Shown: positions 43,719-51,882 of the stretch, piece by piece
How positions within the stretch are numbered: position 1 is the stretch's first letter
How the letters are laid out: each line of letters begins with the position of its first letter
Notes under the pieces: model-generated
Database searches by the model: none
What the model was told of the DNA's origin: nothing
Seen by the model: the letters and a program-made list of their open reading frames with translations, nothing else
Source: Halobacteriovorax sp. DA5
GTDB taxonomy: Bacteria; Bdellovibrionota; Bacteriovoracia; Bacteriovoracales; Bacteriovoracaceae
Direction of reading: 5' to 3'
Length of the DNA stretch: 64,000 nt
NCBI RefSeq assembly: GCF_002903145.1
Contig: NZ_PPDJ01000001.1
Span: 124,001 to 188,000, forward strand
Program-made: the position numbers and the translations under genes

Positions 43719-44873
43719 TTGAAAAATTTTGGTTATGTCTCTTTAGGATACTTATCACTTGTGGCCTTAAGCCTTATTGATAATGGACGCGGTAGTGTTT
43801 ATCCTGAGCTTTTACAATATTTTCAAATCAGGCCAGATAAAGGTTCATTGATATTCTCTTTGATGTCTATAACTTCTTTCATTGCATACCTTACTACTTC
43901 ATTTTGGCTTCCGAGTTTTGGCCCTGTGAGAGCAACTCGAATGGCCATGGTTATGATGGGGATAGGGACGTTTGGAATTGGACTAGGTGGAGACTTTTTA
44001 AATTTTGACTTGAGTCTCTTCTTTGGTGCGTGGGCCGGATTCGGTTTCGGTATTACAGGTATCACGATGAATTTCATGGTTGATAATGGTGCACCTTCAG
44101 AACATAAAAGGCGCTACTTATCAGGGCTTCACGGTGTCTACGGTGTAGCCTCTTTATTGGCCCCACAAATTCTTTCCCTATTTTATTTCTTAAATTCTGA
44201 TTGGATTCACTTCTTTAAATTCTTATTAATACCATGTGCATTAGTATTTATTTATTCTTTCTTTATTGAAGACACTCATCATGACGAAATAAAAGAGAAT
44301 GATGGTTCAATGCCAAATGCTTTTTTAATGAATTTGATGATTGGTTTATTTGCTGGTTTCTATGTTGCATCTGAAATCATGCTCTCTTCTCGATTGAAAT
44401 TCTATCTTGTTGAAGCTCATAATTATTCAGATATTAACGCTAATAATTATCTGTCTTACTTCTTTTTATTTCTTATGTTAGGAAGGCTAGGCTTTGCCTT
44501 CTTAAATATTAAATTATCATCGAATAAGTTAATCTACATTTCATTATTAACAAGCTTGATATGTTTTAGTTTAGGACAATTTCACCATATCTTTTATCCA
44601 ATGACGGCCTTGTTCATGTCTTTTTGTTTTCCTGTTATCGTTGATTGGATTTCAAATAACTTTCCAAAAAAGAATCACGTGGTATTGGCCCAGACGATGA
44701 GTTATATCGGAGTAAGTATTGCTATTATGCACTTTGTTTTTGGTGTTATTGCTGACAATTTTGGTGCAAAGGATGCGATTAATTTCTTCTACTTTTTAAA
44801 TATTGGATCAATAATATTCTTTACCATCGCTATTGCGATGGTAAAGAAATATCATCAGAAGTCGAGCTTGTAG
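43719..44873 (+). CDS. Major facilitator superfamily transporter (TTG start)
   Basis: 384 residues with ~12 membrane helices; first helix FGYVSLGYLSLVALSLIDNG, and a conserved GFGFGITGITMNFMVDNGAP segment typical of sugar/FucP-like MFS members. TTG 43719 has AGAAGGAAG 5 bases before it. Its last codons contain a 14-bp perfect hairpin (44817-44848). The 3' end overlaps the TonB receptor gene on the other strand by 19 bases. Substrate unknown. Confidence 0.8.
   Translation: MKNFGYVSLGYLSLVALSLIDNGRGSVYPELLQYFQIRPDKGSLIFSLMSITSFIAYLTTSFWLPSFGPVRATRMAMVMMGIGTFGIGLGGDFLNFDLSLFFGAWAGFGFGITGITMNFMVDNGAPSEHKRRYLSGLHGVYGVASLLAPQILSLFYFLNSDWIHFFKFLLIPCALVFIYSFFIEDTHHDEIKENDGSMPNAFLMNLMIGLFAGFYVASEIMLSSRLKFYLVEAHNYSDINANNYLSYFFLFLMLGRLGFAFLNIKLSSNKLIYISLLTSLICFSLGQFHHIFYPMTALFMSFCFPVIVDWISNNFPKKNHVVLAQTMSYIGVSIAIMHFVFGVIADNFGAKDAINFFYFLNIGSIIFFTIAIAMVKKYHQKSSL
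44817..44848. terminator. 14-bp perfect hairpin inside the MFS gene end
   Basis: TTCTTTACCATCGC, loop TATT, GCGATGGTAAAGAA. No T tract follows on the plus strand, a partial one on the minus. It may serve as a shared terminator or RNA end-protecting stem for the convergent pair. Confidence 0.45.
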
Positions 44874-46630
44874 CCCAGGAAATAACTACGTGCCATCGTT
44901 CCGTAGTAACGAATATTTTCATAATCCTTGTCGAGGATATTAATGATTTTGAAATTAAAGTTCTGATATTCATAGTTAAGATTTCCGATTACATAAGAAG
45001 GCATACTTCCAAAGTCTTCTCGTTTTCCTACATATTGCCACCAGTTTGTAATTCTTTGAGAATCGTTTATTCTGTATCCTAACTCGACACTTGCAAGTGC
45101 CTTTGGTGTTCTAGCAAGATCCAAATTAGTAACCTTATTTGTCGCTTTCTGAATTGTTAAAGAAGTTGCGAGTGTAAATGAGTTTTGAAACTCTTGATTA
45201 AAGTTAAATTCAATACCCTGAATCTCAGATTTTGCAATATTTAGATAACCCATATTGATTGTATCGTAGTCAATTTGGTTCTTTAAATCATAGTTGAATA
45301 GTGTAAGTTCAACTTGATATGTGATTTTCTTATAAGAGAGCGTTAGTTCGCTATTAATACTGTCTGTTGGATCTAAATTTTCTAGTTGATTTGCTATCTG
45401 ATAAAGAGTTGGAAGTTTATATCCACCAGAGAAATGACCCTTTAGAGAAAGTTCTCTTGTGAAGTTATAACCAAGGCCAATACTAGCGATAGTATTTAAA
45501 TCAAAAGTTGAGAATTTATCAAAGCGTACACCTAGATCTGAAAACCAGTTCTTGTAAGCGTAATTGAAAGTTGTATAAACAGAGAAGAGCTCACTATAGT
45601 TTCCAAGTGTTAAGTCATCTTGTTTGAGATATTGGATACCGTAGAATGAATTTAAGCTCTTAGAGAATTCATAAGTGGCATCAAGCTTTACATCAGTTTC
45701 TTCACCGCGAAATAGTGGAGTGAAGCCTTGAGGATCCTCTCTTCTAATTGTCGAATACCTAATGCTTGGAGTAAGGCTGAATCTCTCATCTGAGCTATTA
45801 TAGCGAAGCCCCAGATAGTTATTGTACTGCTTGTACTTATTTAGATCATTGTCTGCCACATCAATAGGGTTAAATGGTGGAACAAAATTGAAGCCATCAA
45901 TTTCGATTTCTGAATCAATGAACTGACCTTGGTAGTTTAGTTCCATCTGATTACTTATTAGATAGCTCGTGTTTAATGAGAAGCTTAGGTTCTTATAAGA
46001 GTCATCTTCAGCATTTGTTAATCGATCTTCATTTACTGAAGAATATCCATCTGATTGAAGATATGAAAAATTAACACCGTAACTAAGCCTTTCCATGTGA
46101 CCACTCGATTGGGCCGCAAGCTTTGCCGTATTATAACTTCCATACTCAGCTCTAACACTAGAGCTCTTTATACCTTTCTTTGTATTGATCTTTAAAACAC
46201 CACCAATGGCATTTGATCCGTATAGAATTGACTGACTACCTTTTAGAATTTCAATACTCTCAATATTATCCAGATTAAGATGATTAATCTGATATGAATT
46301 ATTGATATCAGTAGGATCAGTTAGTTCAATATTGTCGATGAGAACTTTTGAGAAACCGCTAGGCAACCCACGTAGTCGAAGACTAGAAGCAGATCCAATT
46401 TGACCTGTCTGGCCAATAAAGATAGCTGCTTTACTTTGTAAGAGCTGTTGAAGTGTTGTGGCATCAGTGTTTTCAATTTCTTCACGAGTGATTACAGTAA
46501 CAGCACTCGTTATTCTTTCTGAACTTGTGTCGAGCTTTGTGGCCTTAATTGTAATCTGTGCAATTGATGTTAATGGTAAGAATGCAGTGGCGTAATAAAG
46601 TAGTGTTTTTATGATCTTCCTCCGAGACAT
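44855..46630 (-). CDS. btuB: TonB-dependent outer-membrane receptor, BtuB-like
   Basis: 591 residues. Signal peptide ends near SIAQ. Plug domain: SAVTVITREEIENTDATTL, ASSLRLRGLPSG, VLIDNIELTDP, IESIEILKGSQSILYGSNA, GVLKINTKKG. Then a 22-strand barrel region ending in aromatic-rich YFLGYKLDF (terminal Phe). A cobalamin riboswitch precedes it, so vitamin B12 uptake is the expected function. A TonB-box-like ITIKATKL lies just after the signal. ATG 46630 has no ribosome site; GGAGGA sits after it, within codons 3-5. Confidence 0.85.
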   Translation of the reverse strand: MSRRKIIKTLLYYATAFLPLTSIAQITIKATKLDTSSERITSAVTVITREEIENTDATTLQQLLQSKAAIFIGQTGQIGSASSLRLRGLPSGFSKVLIDNIELTDPTDINNSYQINHLNLDNIESIEILKGSQSILYGSNAIGGVLKINTKKGIKSSSVRAEYGSYNTAKLAAQSSGHMERLSYGVNFSYLQSDGYSSVNEDRLTNAEDDSYKNLSFSLNTSYLISNQMELNYQGQFIDSEIEIDGFNFVPPFNPIDVADNDLNKYKQYNNYLGLRYNSSDERFSLTPSIRYSTIRREDPQGFTPLFRGEETDVKLDATYEFSKSLNSFYGIQYLKQDDLTLGNYSELFSVYTTFNYAYKNWFSDLGVRFDKFSTFDLNTIASIGLGYNFTRELSLKGHFSGGYKLPTLYQIANQLENLDPTDSINSELTLSYKKITYQVELTLFNYDLKNQIDYDTINMGYLNIAKSEIQGIEFNFNQEFQNSFTLATSLTIQKATNKVTNLDLARTPKALASVELGYRINDSQRITNWWQYVGKREDFGSMPSYVIGNLNYEYQNFNFKIINILDKDYENIRYYGTMARSYFLGYKLDF

Positions 46631-46635
46631 AATAA

Positions 46636-46730
46636 AATTGAAGGGCTCGGACTCTAACCGTTGCGGGACAGTCTCTGAATTTCACAGAGTTCACCTTTAT
46701 CTTTATAAATTATTTAGGAAGATAGTTACA
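46636..46730 (-). ncRNA. Cobalamin (B12) riboswitch
   Basis: Minus-strand leader of the TonB receptor. It has the conserved core: GGTGAAC, a stem (CTCTGTGAAATTCAGAG), CTGTCCCGCAACGGT, and AGTCCGAG. The CTGTCCCGCAACGGT string is the hallmark of the class. The TCCGAG (46651-46646) is complementary to CTCGGA (46626-46621), which covers the receptor start and ribosome site region; pairing would hide them. Binding of cobalamin is predicted to turn expression off. Confidence 0.85.
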
Positions 46731-46734
46731 AGAA

Positions 46735-46767
46735 GCCCATTATCTGTCAATTAAACAGATAACGGGC
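46735..46767 (-). terminator. Terminator-like hairpin after the DoxX-like gene
   Basis: 13-bp stem GCCCGTTATCTGT / ACAGATAATGGGC (minus strand, one wobble) with a 7-base loop, followed by CTTCTTG. It lies 17 bases after the DoxX-like stop and just ahead of the riboswitch, separating the two units. Confidence 0.6.
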
Positions 46768-46783
46768 CAACTCAATATTTGTT

Positions 46784-47290
46784 TTAAATATTATGATAAT
46801 ACTGAGAATCAACAACGTTCTGGTACATCTTTGGATCTTTCTCTTTTAAATCAGATAGAATTATCATATCTGGTGCATCGAGATCATTCGTGTGTGTATG
46901 AATCTGGTATTTAAATAGCCAATTAAATAATTTTCGATGTTCGCGGTAAACAATAAGTTCGCAAGCGATGAGAATAATCGGTGCAATTAAATATGAATTA
47001 CAAAGAAAAAGCTCAAAGAATAAAATGTTAATTACTAATGGTGCAGCGATAACAGCGGTTAGTGGAACAAATAAGTTTAACAAGAACATTGTACCTAAGA
47101 CAATCTCAAGTGTTTTAATCATGTAGTATAAATATCCGGTGTCTTGAAGCGAATTAATGAAAGCTAACGCTTCAGGTGTGTATTGAGATTCTGTAAGTAA
47201 GCCAAGTCCTGGAGTAACTCCTCCCAAAAGTAGGGTGGCACCCATAAGTATTCGCGCACCTACAAATAAGAATTTTCTTTTATTCTTCAT
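46784..47290 (-). CDS. DoxX-like small membrane protein
   Basis: 168 residues, four membrane helices: FLFVGARILMGATLLLGG, MIKTLEIVLGTMFLLNLF, VIAAPLVINILFFELFL, LIAPIILIACELIVY, with DoxX-like layout (first helix GARILMG..., third with the P...). C-terminal 40 residues are cytoplasmic and polar. ATG 47290 has GGAGG 4 bases before it. Function unknown; the DoxX group includes thiosulfate-quinone oxidoreductase subunits but most members are unassigned. Confidence 0.65.
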   Translation of the reverse strand: MKNKRKFLFVGARILMGATLLLGGVTPGLGLLTESQYTPEALAFINSLQDTGYLYYMIKTLEIVLGTMFLLNLFVPLTAVIAAPLVINILFFELFLCNSYLIAPIILIACELIVYREHRKLFNWLFKYQIHTHTNDLDAPDMIILSDLKEKDPKMYQNVVDSQYYHNI

Positions 47291-47392
47291 ATGACCTCCA
47301 AATATGATCACTAACGATTATATGACTGAAGGGGCAAGCAAGTATGATAGTAATGTTAAAGAAATTTCAAAGTCTCTGATGATACTTTGGCA

Positions 47393-47980
47393 TTAGACAT
47401 TTCTTATTTTACAAATAAAGTGGTTATCTTTTTCGATAATAATATTTTTAGAAAAAGGAATACGAATTCTCATGAGTGGGTCAAAAACAACAAAAGTATC
47501 AATATCCATCTCATCAAAATTTATCTCAATATCTTTAAGTTCTTTTCCTAGAAAACGTTGATGATCCTCTCTATCCACACTTGTTAAAATTGCTCGATTA
47601 ATTTGATCTTCAAGAAGCTTTGTATAAGATATACCGAGTAATGGTGTATTTATTTTTAGATTTGCAATAATAGGATTTTTTGAAAATTTATCATTTCTTT
47701 GGCCACTATAAAAATTGTAACCCTGTTCACTCAATTTATTTAAGACCTTAGAACTTATTTCATCATTGTAGAGCCTGACAATCTTGATGCCCATATACCT
47801 GGCCTGAAGAGAGATGATTTCCTCTGGTATACCAGTATGGCCAACTTCATTACCTTCTTTTGAAAGTAGAGTAATGAGAACAATATCACTTTTGCTTGTG
47901 CCTTCTTTTATTAAAAGTTTTAAGCAACTTAGTGAGCTAAGCCCACCACTCCAAAAAAGTGCCTTCTTGTTTTCCATCAA
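47393..47980 (-). CDS. Dph6-like PP-loop ATPase (diphthine-ammonia ligase family)
   Basis: 195 residues. A PP-loop LFWSGGLSSLSCLKLLI (SGGxxS) and HTGIPEEIISLQARYMGI, which corresponds to the H...P..L..QA..LGI motif of Dph6/MJ0570 proteins. Bacteria make no diphthamide, so the substrate must be something else. The C-terminal half is diverged. It lies 103 bp upstream of the DoxX-like gene on the same strand as the B12 receptor, so possibly one functional neighbourhood. Confidence 0.7.
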   Translation of the reverse strand: MMENKKALFWSGGLSSLSCLKLLIKEGTSKSDIVLITLLSKEGNEVGHTGIPEEIISLQARYMGIKIVRLYNDEISSKVLNKLSEQGYNFYSGQRNDKFSKNPIIANLKINTPLLGISYTKLLEDQINRAILTSVDREDHQRFLGKELKDIEINFDEMDIDTFVVFDPLMRIRIPFSKNIIIEKDNHFICKIRNV

Positions 47981-48119
47981 ACTCTCTTATCTTTTGATTA
48001 ATAATATTTAATATAAATTAATAACTGAATATTCTTTATGTGTCTTTTTTTACCTCAAAAACATGGACTTGTTCAATGGAATAAAATTCTCTCAACTACA
48101 GTTTTAGAGGAGAATGAAT

Positions 48120-48446
48120 ATGCACGCTTATGACAATGACAAGGCCACGGGTGAAAAGCAACTTAGTTTTCGAAATTTAACTCTCGATCCACAAAATCGT
48201 TTTGCTCTAGTGGATGATCGCAAAATCGAATTAACAAAGACGGAATATAAAATACTATATTTCTTATTAAGTGGCGGAAAAAGAATCTATCCGCGTGAGC
48301 AACTAGTTGAATATATTTGGGGTGATGTGGAAGTGGCAAATAAAACTGTCAATACTCACTTAACTCATCTTCGTCATAAAACAAAAGGCGTTGACTTTAG
48401 AATAAGAATTAATCGAAATAATCAAATCTGTTTGCACGATCTCTAA
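48120..48446 (+). CDS. Stand-alone winged-helix DNA-binding protein (OmpR/PhoB type), copy 1
   Basis: 108 residues from ATG 48120 (AGGAG 7 bases before; ATG 48114 is an alternative). It is only a Trans_reg_C-type DNA-binding domain: LTKTEYKILYFLLSGGKRI, LVEYIWGDVEVANKTVNTH, LTHLRHKTKGVD. There is no receiver domain. It may bind direct repeats near promoters or be controlled by a partner. Closely similar to the next gene. Confidence 0.85.
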   Translation: MHAYDNDKATGEKQLSFRNLTLDPQNRFALVDDRKIELTKTEYKILYFLLSGGKRIYPREQLVEYIWGDVEVANKTVNTHLTHLRHKTKGVDFRIRINRNNQICLHDL

Positions 48447-48596
48447 AGAATAAAGCGTCAAATGGCTAAAATTGTTAGCCTAAACAAACTTATTTTAATT
48501 AGTAGCGATAAGATTCGTAACTTGTTGATTTTACAGCTTGTGTAATATCTCACTTGCCCTTAAGGTAAATAAATGAGGGGGGAGGAGAAAAGAAAT

Positions 48597-48908
48597 ATGT
48601 CATTTGTTTTTCAAAATGAGTGGATCGGATTTCGTAATTTACGAATCAACACCAACACAAAGACAGTCTTTGTTGATGATGGAGAGGTTTCATTAACTAA
48701 GACAGAATTCAAAGTTTTAAATTTCTTAATTTCAAGTCAAAAGCGAATCTATACATTAGAAGAGCTAGTTCTTGGTACATGGGGCCCTGTTGTTGTTACA
48801 AACAAGACAATTAACACGCATTTATCCCATATTCGTGCAAAGATTAAAGGCGTTGATTTTAAAATAAAAATCAATCGCAACGGCCAAGTTTGTATTAACG
48901 ACTTATGA
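48597..48908 (+). CDS. Stand-alone winged-helix DNA-binding protein (OmpR/PhoB type), copy 2
   Basis: 103 residues from ATG 48597, with GGAGGAG about 9 bases before it. LTKTEFKVLNFLISSQKRI, ELVLGTWGPVVVTNKTINT, LSHIRAKIKGVDFKIKINR match copy 1 position by position, including the C-terminal RNGQVCINDL against RNNQICLHDL. Again no receiver or sensor domain. The 150 bases between the copies hold a weak promoter-like TTGTTG and TAATAT pair. Confidence 0.85.
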   Translation: MSFVFQNEWIGFRNLRINTNTKTVFVDDGEVSLTKTEFKVLNFLISSQKRIYTLEELVLGTWGPVVVTNKTINTHLSHIRAKIKGVDFKIKINRNGQVCINDL

Positions 48909-48993
48909 ACTGATAAATAATTCATAGGTCGCTAAAATCTCTTTAATTTCTTCTGGTTAGGGCTATAATCGCCACTACTTTGAAGAGATTAAT

Positions 48994-50001
48994 ATGATTA
49001 AATTGAATTTGGACCTCGCTTGTCGTGAAGACATTCTCAACGCTCAGTTGTGGGAGCTTGATATTTGCTTTGAAAAAAGTAAATTTGCTCCTTGTTTAGA
49101 TCAACTTACTGGCGAGCTCTCGGCAAAGAAATTACTCGTAAAACCAAAAGTTTGGCTAAGTGACGAGTGGTTTTGTCCAGATTCAATCTCTGGTATTGCC
49201 GTTCCTTTCACCCTCATGCATCCAAAACTAATTGAATTAGAAAAAGAATTTACAGGTGCTTGTGAGGGGGAGACTCATGACTGGTTCATGAAGCTTTTGA
49301 GACATGAATGTGGTCATGTCATGGATAATGCTTATTTTTTAAAAGACGACAAACAGAGAAAATCAATCTTTGGCGATCATGAAATCGCATATCCTACTTT
49401 TTATGAACCCAAGAAGTTCTCAAAGAAGTTTGTGTACCATCTCGAAGACAACTATGCGCAAGCTCATCCAGAAGAAGATTTTGCTGAAACATTTTCAGTA
49501 TGGCTAACTCCACGTTCTAATTGGAAACGAGTCTATGAAAATTGGCCTGCTCTTAAAAAATTAAAGTATGTTGATAATATGATGAAGGCCTTAAGTAATA
49601 AAAAGCCAAACGTCATTTGTTATAAAGAGATTGATAGTATTGAAGAAAGTGAATTAACAGTAAGAGAGTATCTTAAGCTTAAAAGAAAGAAATTACGTAA
49701 AAGCTCTCAAGCACGTCGTAGTATACATCATATTCAAAAGTACCTTATCCATAATGAAACGACAGGAATAGAGCTAGATAAAGTAATCGGTGGTTTAAGG
49801 AGAGAGCTCGTTAGGGATATATCCTTGCTGACAAAAGAATATCAATATAAAATAGAATCTGTTGTAAATGATTTGGAAAGTATCTCAAGTTCTAAAAAGC
49901 TTATGATTCCAAATAAGTATGGCCCTCAAATCATACAAAATATTGTGTTATCGCATGCTGATAAATACTTTAGAGAGGGGCGCGACAGGATAGTCATGTG
50001 A
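48994..50001 (+). CDS. Putative zinc metallopeptidase (Peptidase_Mx-like)
   Basis: 335 residues. Zinc motif RHECGHVMDNAY (HExxH at 104-108) and HPEEDFAETF about 50 residues later, whose Glu165 is the likely third ligand. No signal peptide, so cytoplasmic. The last ~140 residues are Lys-rich and helical (REYLKLKRKKLRKSSQARR). It forms an operon with an ATP-grasp ligase (4-base overlap, GTGA) and a LysR regulator. Confidence 0.75.
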   Translation: MIKLNLDLACREDILNAQLWELDICFEKSKFAPCLDQLTGELSAKKLLVKPKVWLSDEWFCPDSISGIAVPFTLMHPKLIELEKEFTGACEGETHDWFMKLLRHECGHVMDNAYFLKDDKQRKSIFGDHEIAYPTFYEPKKFSKKFVYHLEDNYAQAHPEEDFAETFSVWLTPRSNWKRVYENWPALKKLKYVDNMMKALSNKKPNVICYKEIDSIEESELTVREYLKLKRKKLRKSSQARRSIHHIQKYLIHNETTGIELDKVIGGLRRELVRDISLLTKEYQYKIESVVNDLESISSSKKLMIPNKYGPQIIQNIVLSHADKYFREGRDRIVM

Positions 50002-51032
50002 GCCAGAAAGAAAAAAGTCATAAAAGAAAGAAAAGAGTGTTAGTTCTTGTTCATTCTGATCTCATTCCTCCAGCTGATATATCTAAAGAAGATAAGAAAA
50101 AAGACGACTTTGAATTTAAACCGTGGATTACGGAATATAATGTTATTTCAACACTAAAAGAAATAGGTCATGAAGTTAATATCGTTGGTGTCTACTCTGA
50201 TCTTATGCCATTAAGAGAGGCCATTGAAGAGTTTAGGCCACACGTTGTGTTTAATCTCTTAGAGGAATTTGATGGAAAAGTACTCTTTGATCAAAACGTT
50301 GTTTCTTACCTTGAATTACTGAAAGTTAAATATACAGGGGCCAATCCACGCGGGCTCATGATAGCAAGAGATAAGGCGTTGGCCAAAAAACTTCTTTCGT
50401 ACCACAGGATTAAGACACCTGGGTTTCAGGTTTTCACAAGCCGCTCAAAAGCCAAAGTTACGAAAATATCGAAGAAATTAAAGTATCCATTAATTGTAAA
50501 ATGCCTCTATCAAGATGCATCTCTTGGAATTAGTTCGGCATCTATAGTTAAAACTCCTGAAAAGGCAATTGAGCGCATTATTTATCTTATGGATAAATAT
50601 GAGGAAGATGTAATTATTGAAGAATTTATCGAAGGTCGTGAGTTCTTCGTTGGAGTAATGGGAGCGAAAAGACTGAAGGTTCTTCCCATTTTAGAGCTTG
50701 CTTTTAATAATATCGATAATCCACTTGCTAAGCTTTACTCTGAAAAAGCTAAATGGAGTCTTAAATACAGACAGGATAAAGGTATTGAGACTGGAAAAGC
50801 TAAGATAACAAAAGAGCTGGAAGATAAGATTATAAAAATTTGTAAAAGAACTTATAGAGTATTAGAGCTAACAGGTTATGCACGAATTGATTTGCGAGTA
50901 TGTCCAGAAGGTATTCCTTATATAATTGAAGCCAACCCCAATCCAAATGTCGCAACAAAAGATGAATTTGCCATGGCCGCAAAATTAGCAGGAATGGATT
51001 ATAAAAAATTAATTAATGAATTAATAAAGTAG
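49998..51032 (+). CDS. ATP-grasp ligase, D-Ala-D-Ala ligase-like
   Basis: 344 residues from GTG 49998, overlapping the metallopeptidase stop. ATP-grasp features: YTGANPRGLMIARDKALAK, PLIVKCLYQDASLGISSAS (triphosphate loop), EDVIIEEFIEGREFFVGVM, and YARIDLRVCPEGIPYIIEA with NPNPN (metal binding). It lacks several Ddl substrate-site residues that I can place, and real ddl genes sit in the mur cluster, so ligation of another carboxylate and amine is likelier. Confidence 0.78.
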   Translation: MSQKEKSHKRKKRVLVLVHSDLIPPADISKEDKKKDDFEFKPWITEYNVISTLKEIGHEVNIVGVYSDLMPLREAIEEFRPHVVFNLLEEFDGKVLFDQNVVSYLELLKVKYTGANPRGLMIARDKALAKKLLSYHRIKTPGFQVFTSRSKAKVTKISKKLKYPLIVKCLYQDASLGISSASIVKTPEKAIERIIYLMDKYEEDVIIEEFIEGREFFVGVMGAKRLKVLPILELAFNNIDNPLAKLYSEKAKWSLKYRQDKGIETGKAKITKELEDKIIKICKRTYRVLELTGYARIDLRVCPEGIPYIIEANPNPNVATKDEFAMAAKLAGMDYKKLINELIK

Positions 51033-51039
51033 GTATCGA

Positions 51040-51882
51040 ATGTCTTTGAAATTAGATGACTTAAGAAATTTTCTTATTGTTTCCAAGCTTAAGAATGTCA
51101 CTAGAGCTTCAGAACAACTTGGGTTAACACAACCGGCATTAAGTTATTCAATTAAAAGATTAGAAGAGGAACTTGGTGCTCCTGTTTTTATTCGACTTAA
51201 AAGCGGAATTGAACTTACTAAATTTGGTGAAGAATTTCATCATCGTGCAAATAAGCTTTTACAAGACTGGCAAGATGCTAAGAATATCTTTAATCAAGAA
51301 GGTGGAGAAATTATTGGAGAGTTCAAGGTTGGTATTCATCCTTCAGTTGCAATATATTCTCTCCCTCATATTCTCCCATCGATATACGAGAAGTATCCTC
51401 GTTTAAATTTCAATTTAATTCACGATTCTTCACGCATCATTACTGGAAAAGTTATTGATTTTGAAGTTGATTTTGGAATTGTCGTTAATCCTATTAAACA
51501 TCCAGACCTTATTATTAATGAGATGGGTCTCGATGAGGTTAAGCTTTTTGAGTCGAGCCGACCAAAAAGAAAAAATAATAAATTAATTTTTAATCCTCAA
51601 TTAGCACAAAGTCAGGACTTACTAAGAAAGCTTAAAAATGACTCGATTGAAATCGATGGTCATGTTGAAAGTGACAATTTAGAAGTTATCGCTAAGCTCA
51701 CAAATGAAGGGTTTGGTATTGGTCTTCTTCCAAGTCGTGTGGCCTCTAATTATAAGAACCTCGTTCCTGTAAATAACTCACCGATAGTTAAGGACCAAAT
51801 TGCGTTAGTTTATCGAGTAGAGAAGAAGAACTCTTTGCTTGTTAAGGATATTCTTGCACTTGTTAAAGACTCGCTAATCTAA
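51040..51882 (+). CDS. LysR-family transcriptional regulator
   Basis: 280 residues. N-terminal helix-turn-helix LRNFLIVSKLKNVTRASEQ, LGLTQPALSYSIKRLEEEL, GAPVFIRLKSGIELTKFGE. The C-terminal part is a periplasmic-binding-like effector domain. Starts 8 bases after the ATP-grasp gene, same strand, so probably coregulated with, rather than divergent from, its targets. Its stop abuts the rlmN stop with no gap. Confidence 0.9.
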   Translation: MSLKLDDLRNFLIVSKLKNVTRASEQLGLTQPALSYSIKRLEEELGAPVFIRLKSGIELTKFGEEFHHRANKLLQDWQDAKNIFNQEGGEIIGEFKVGIHPSVAIYSLPHILPSIYEKYPRLNFNLIHDSSRIITGKVIDFEVDFGIVVNPIKHPDLIINEMGLDEVKLFESSRPKRKNNKLIFNPQLAQSQDLLRKLKNDSIEIDGHVESDNLEVIAKLTNEGFGIGLLPSRVASNYKNLVPVNNSPIVKDQIALVYRVEKKNSLLVKDILALVKDSLI

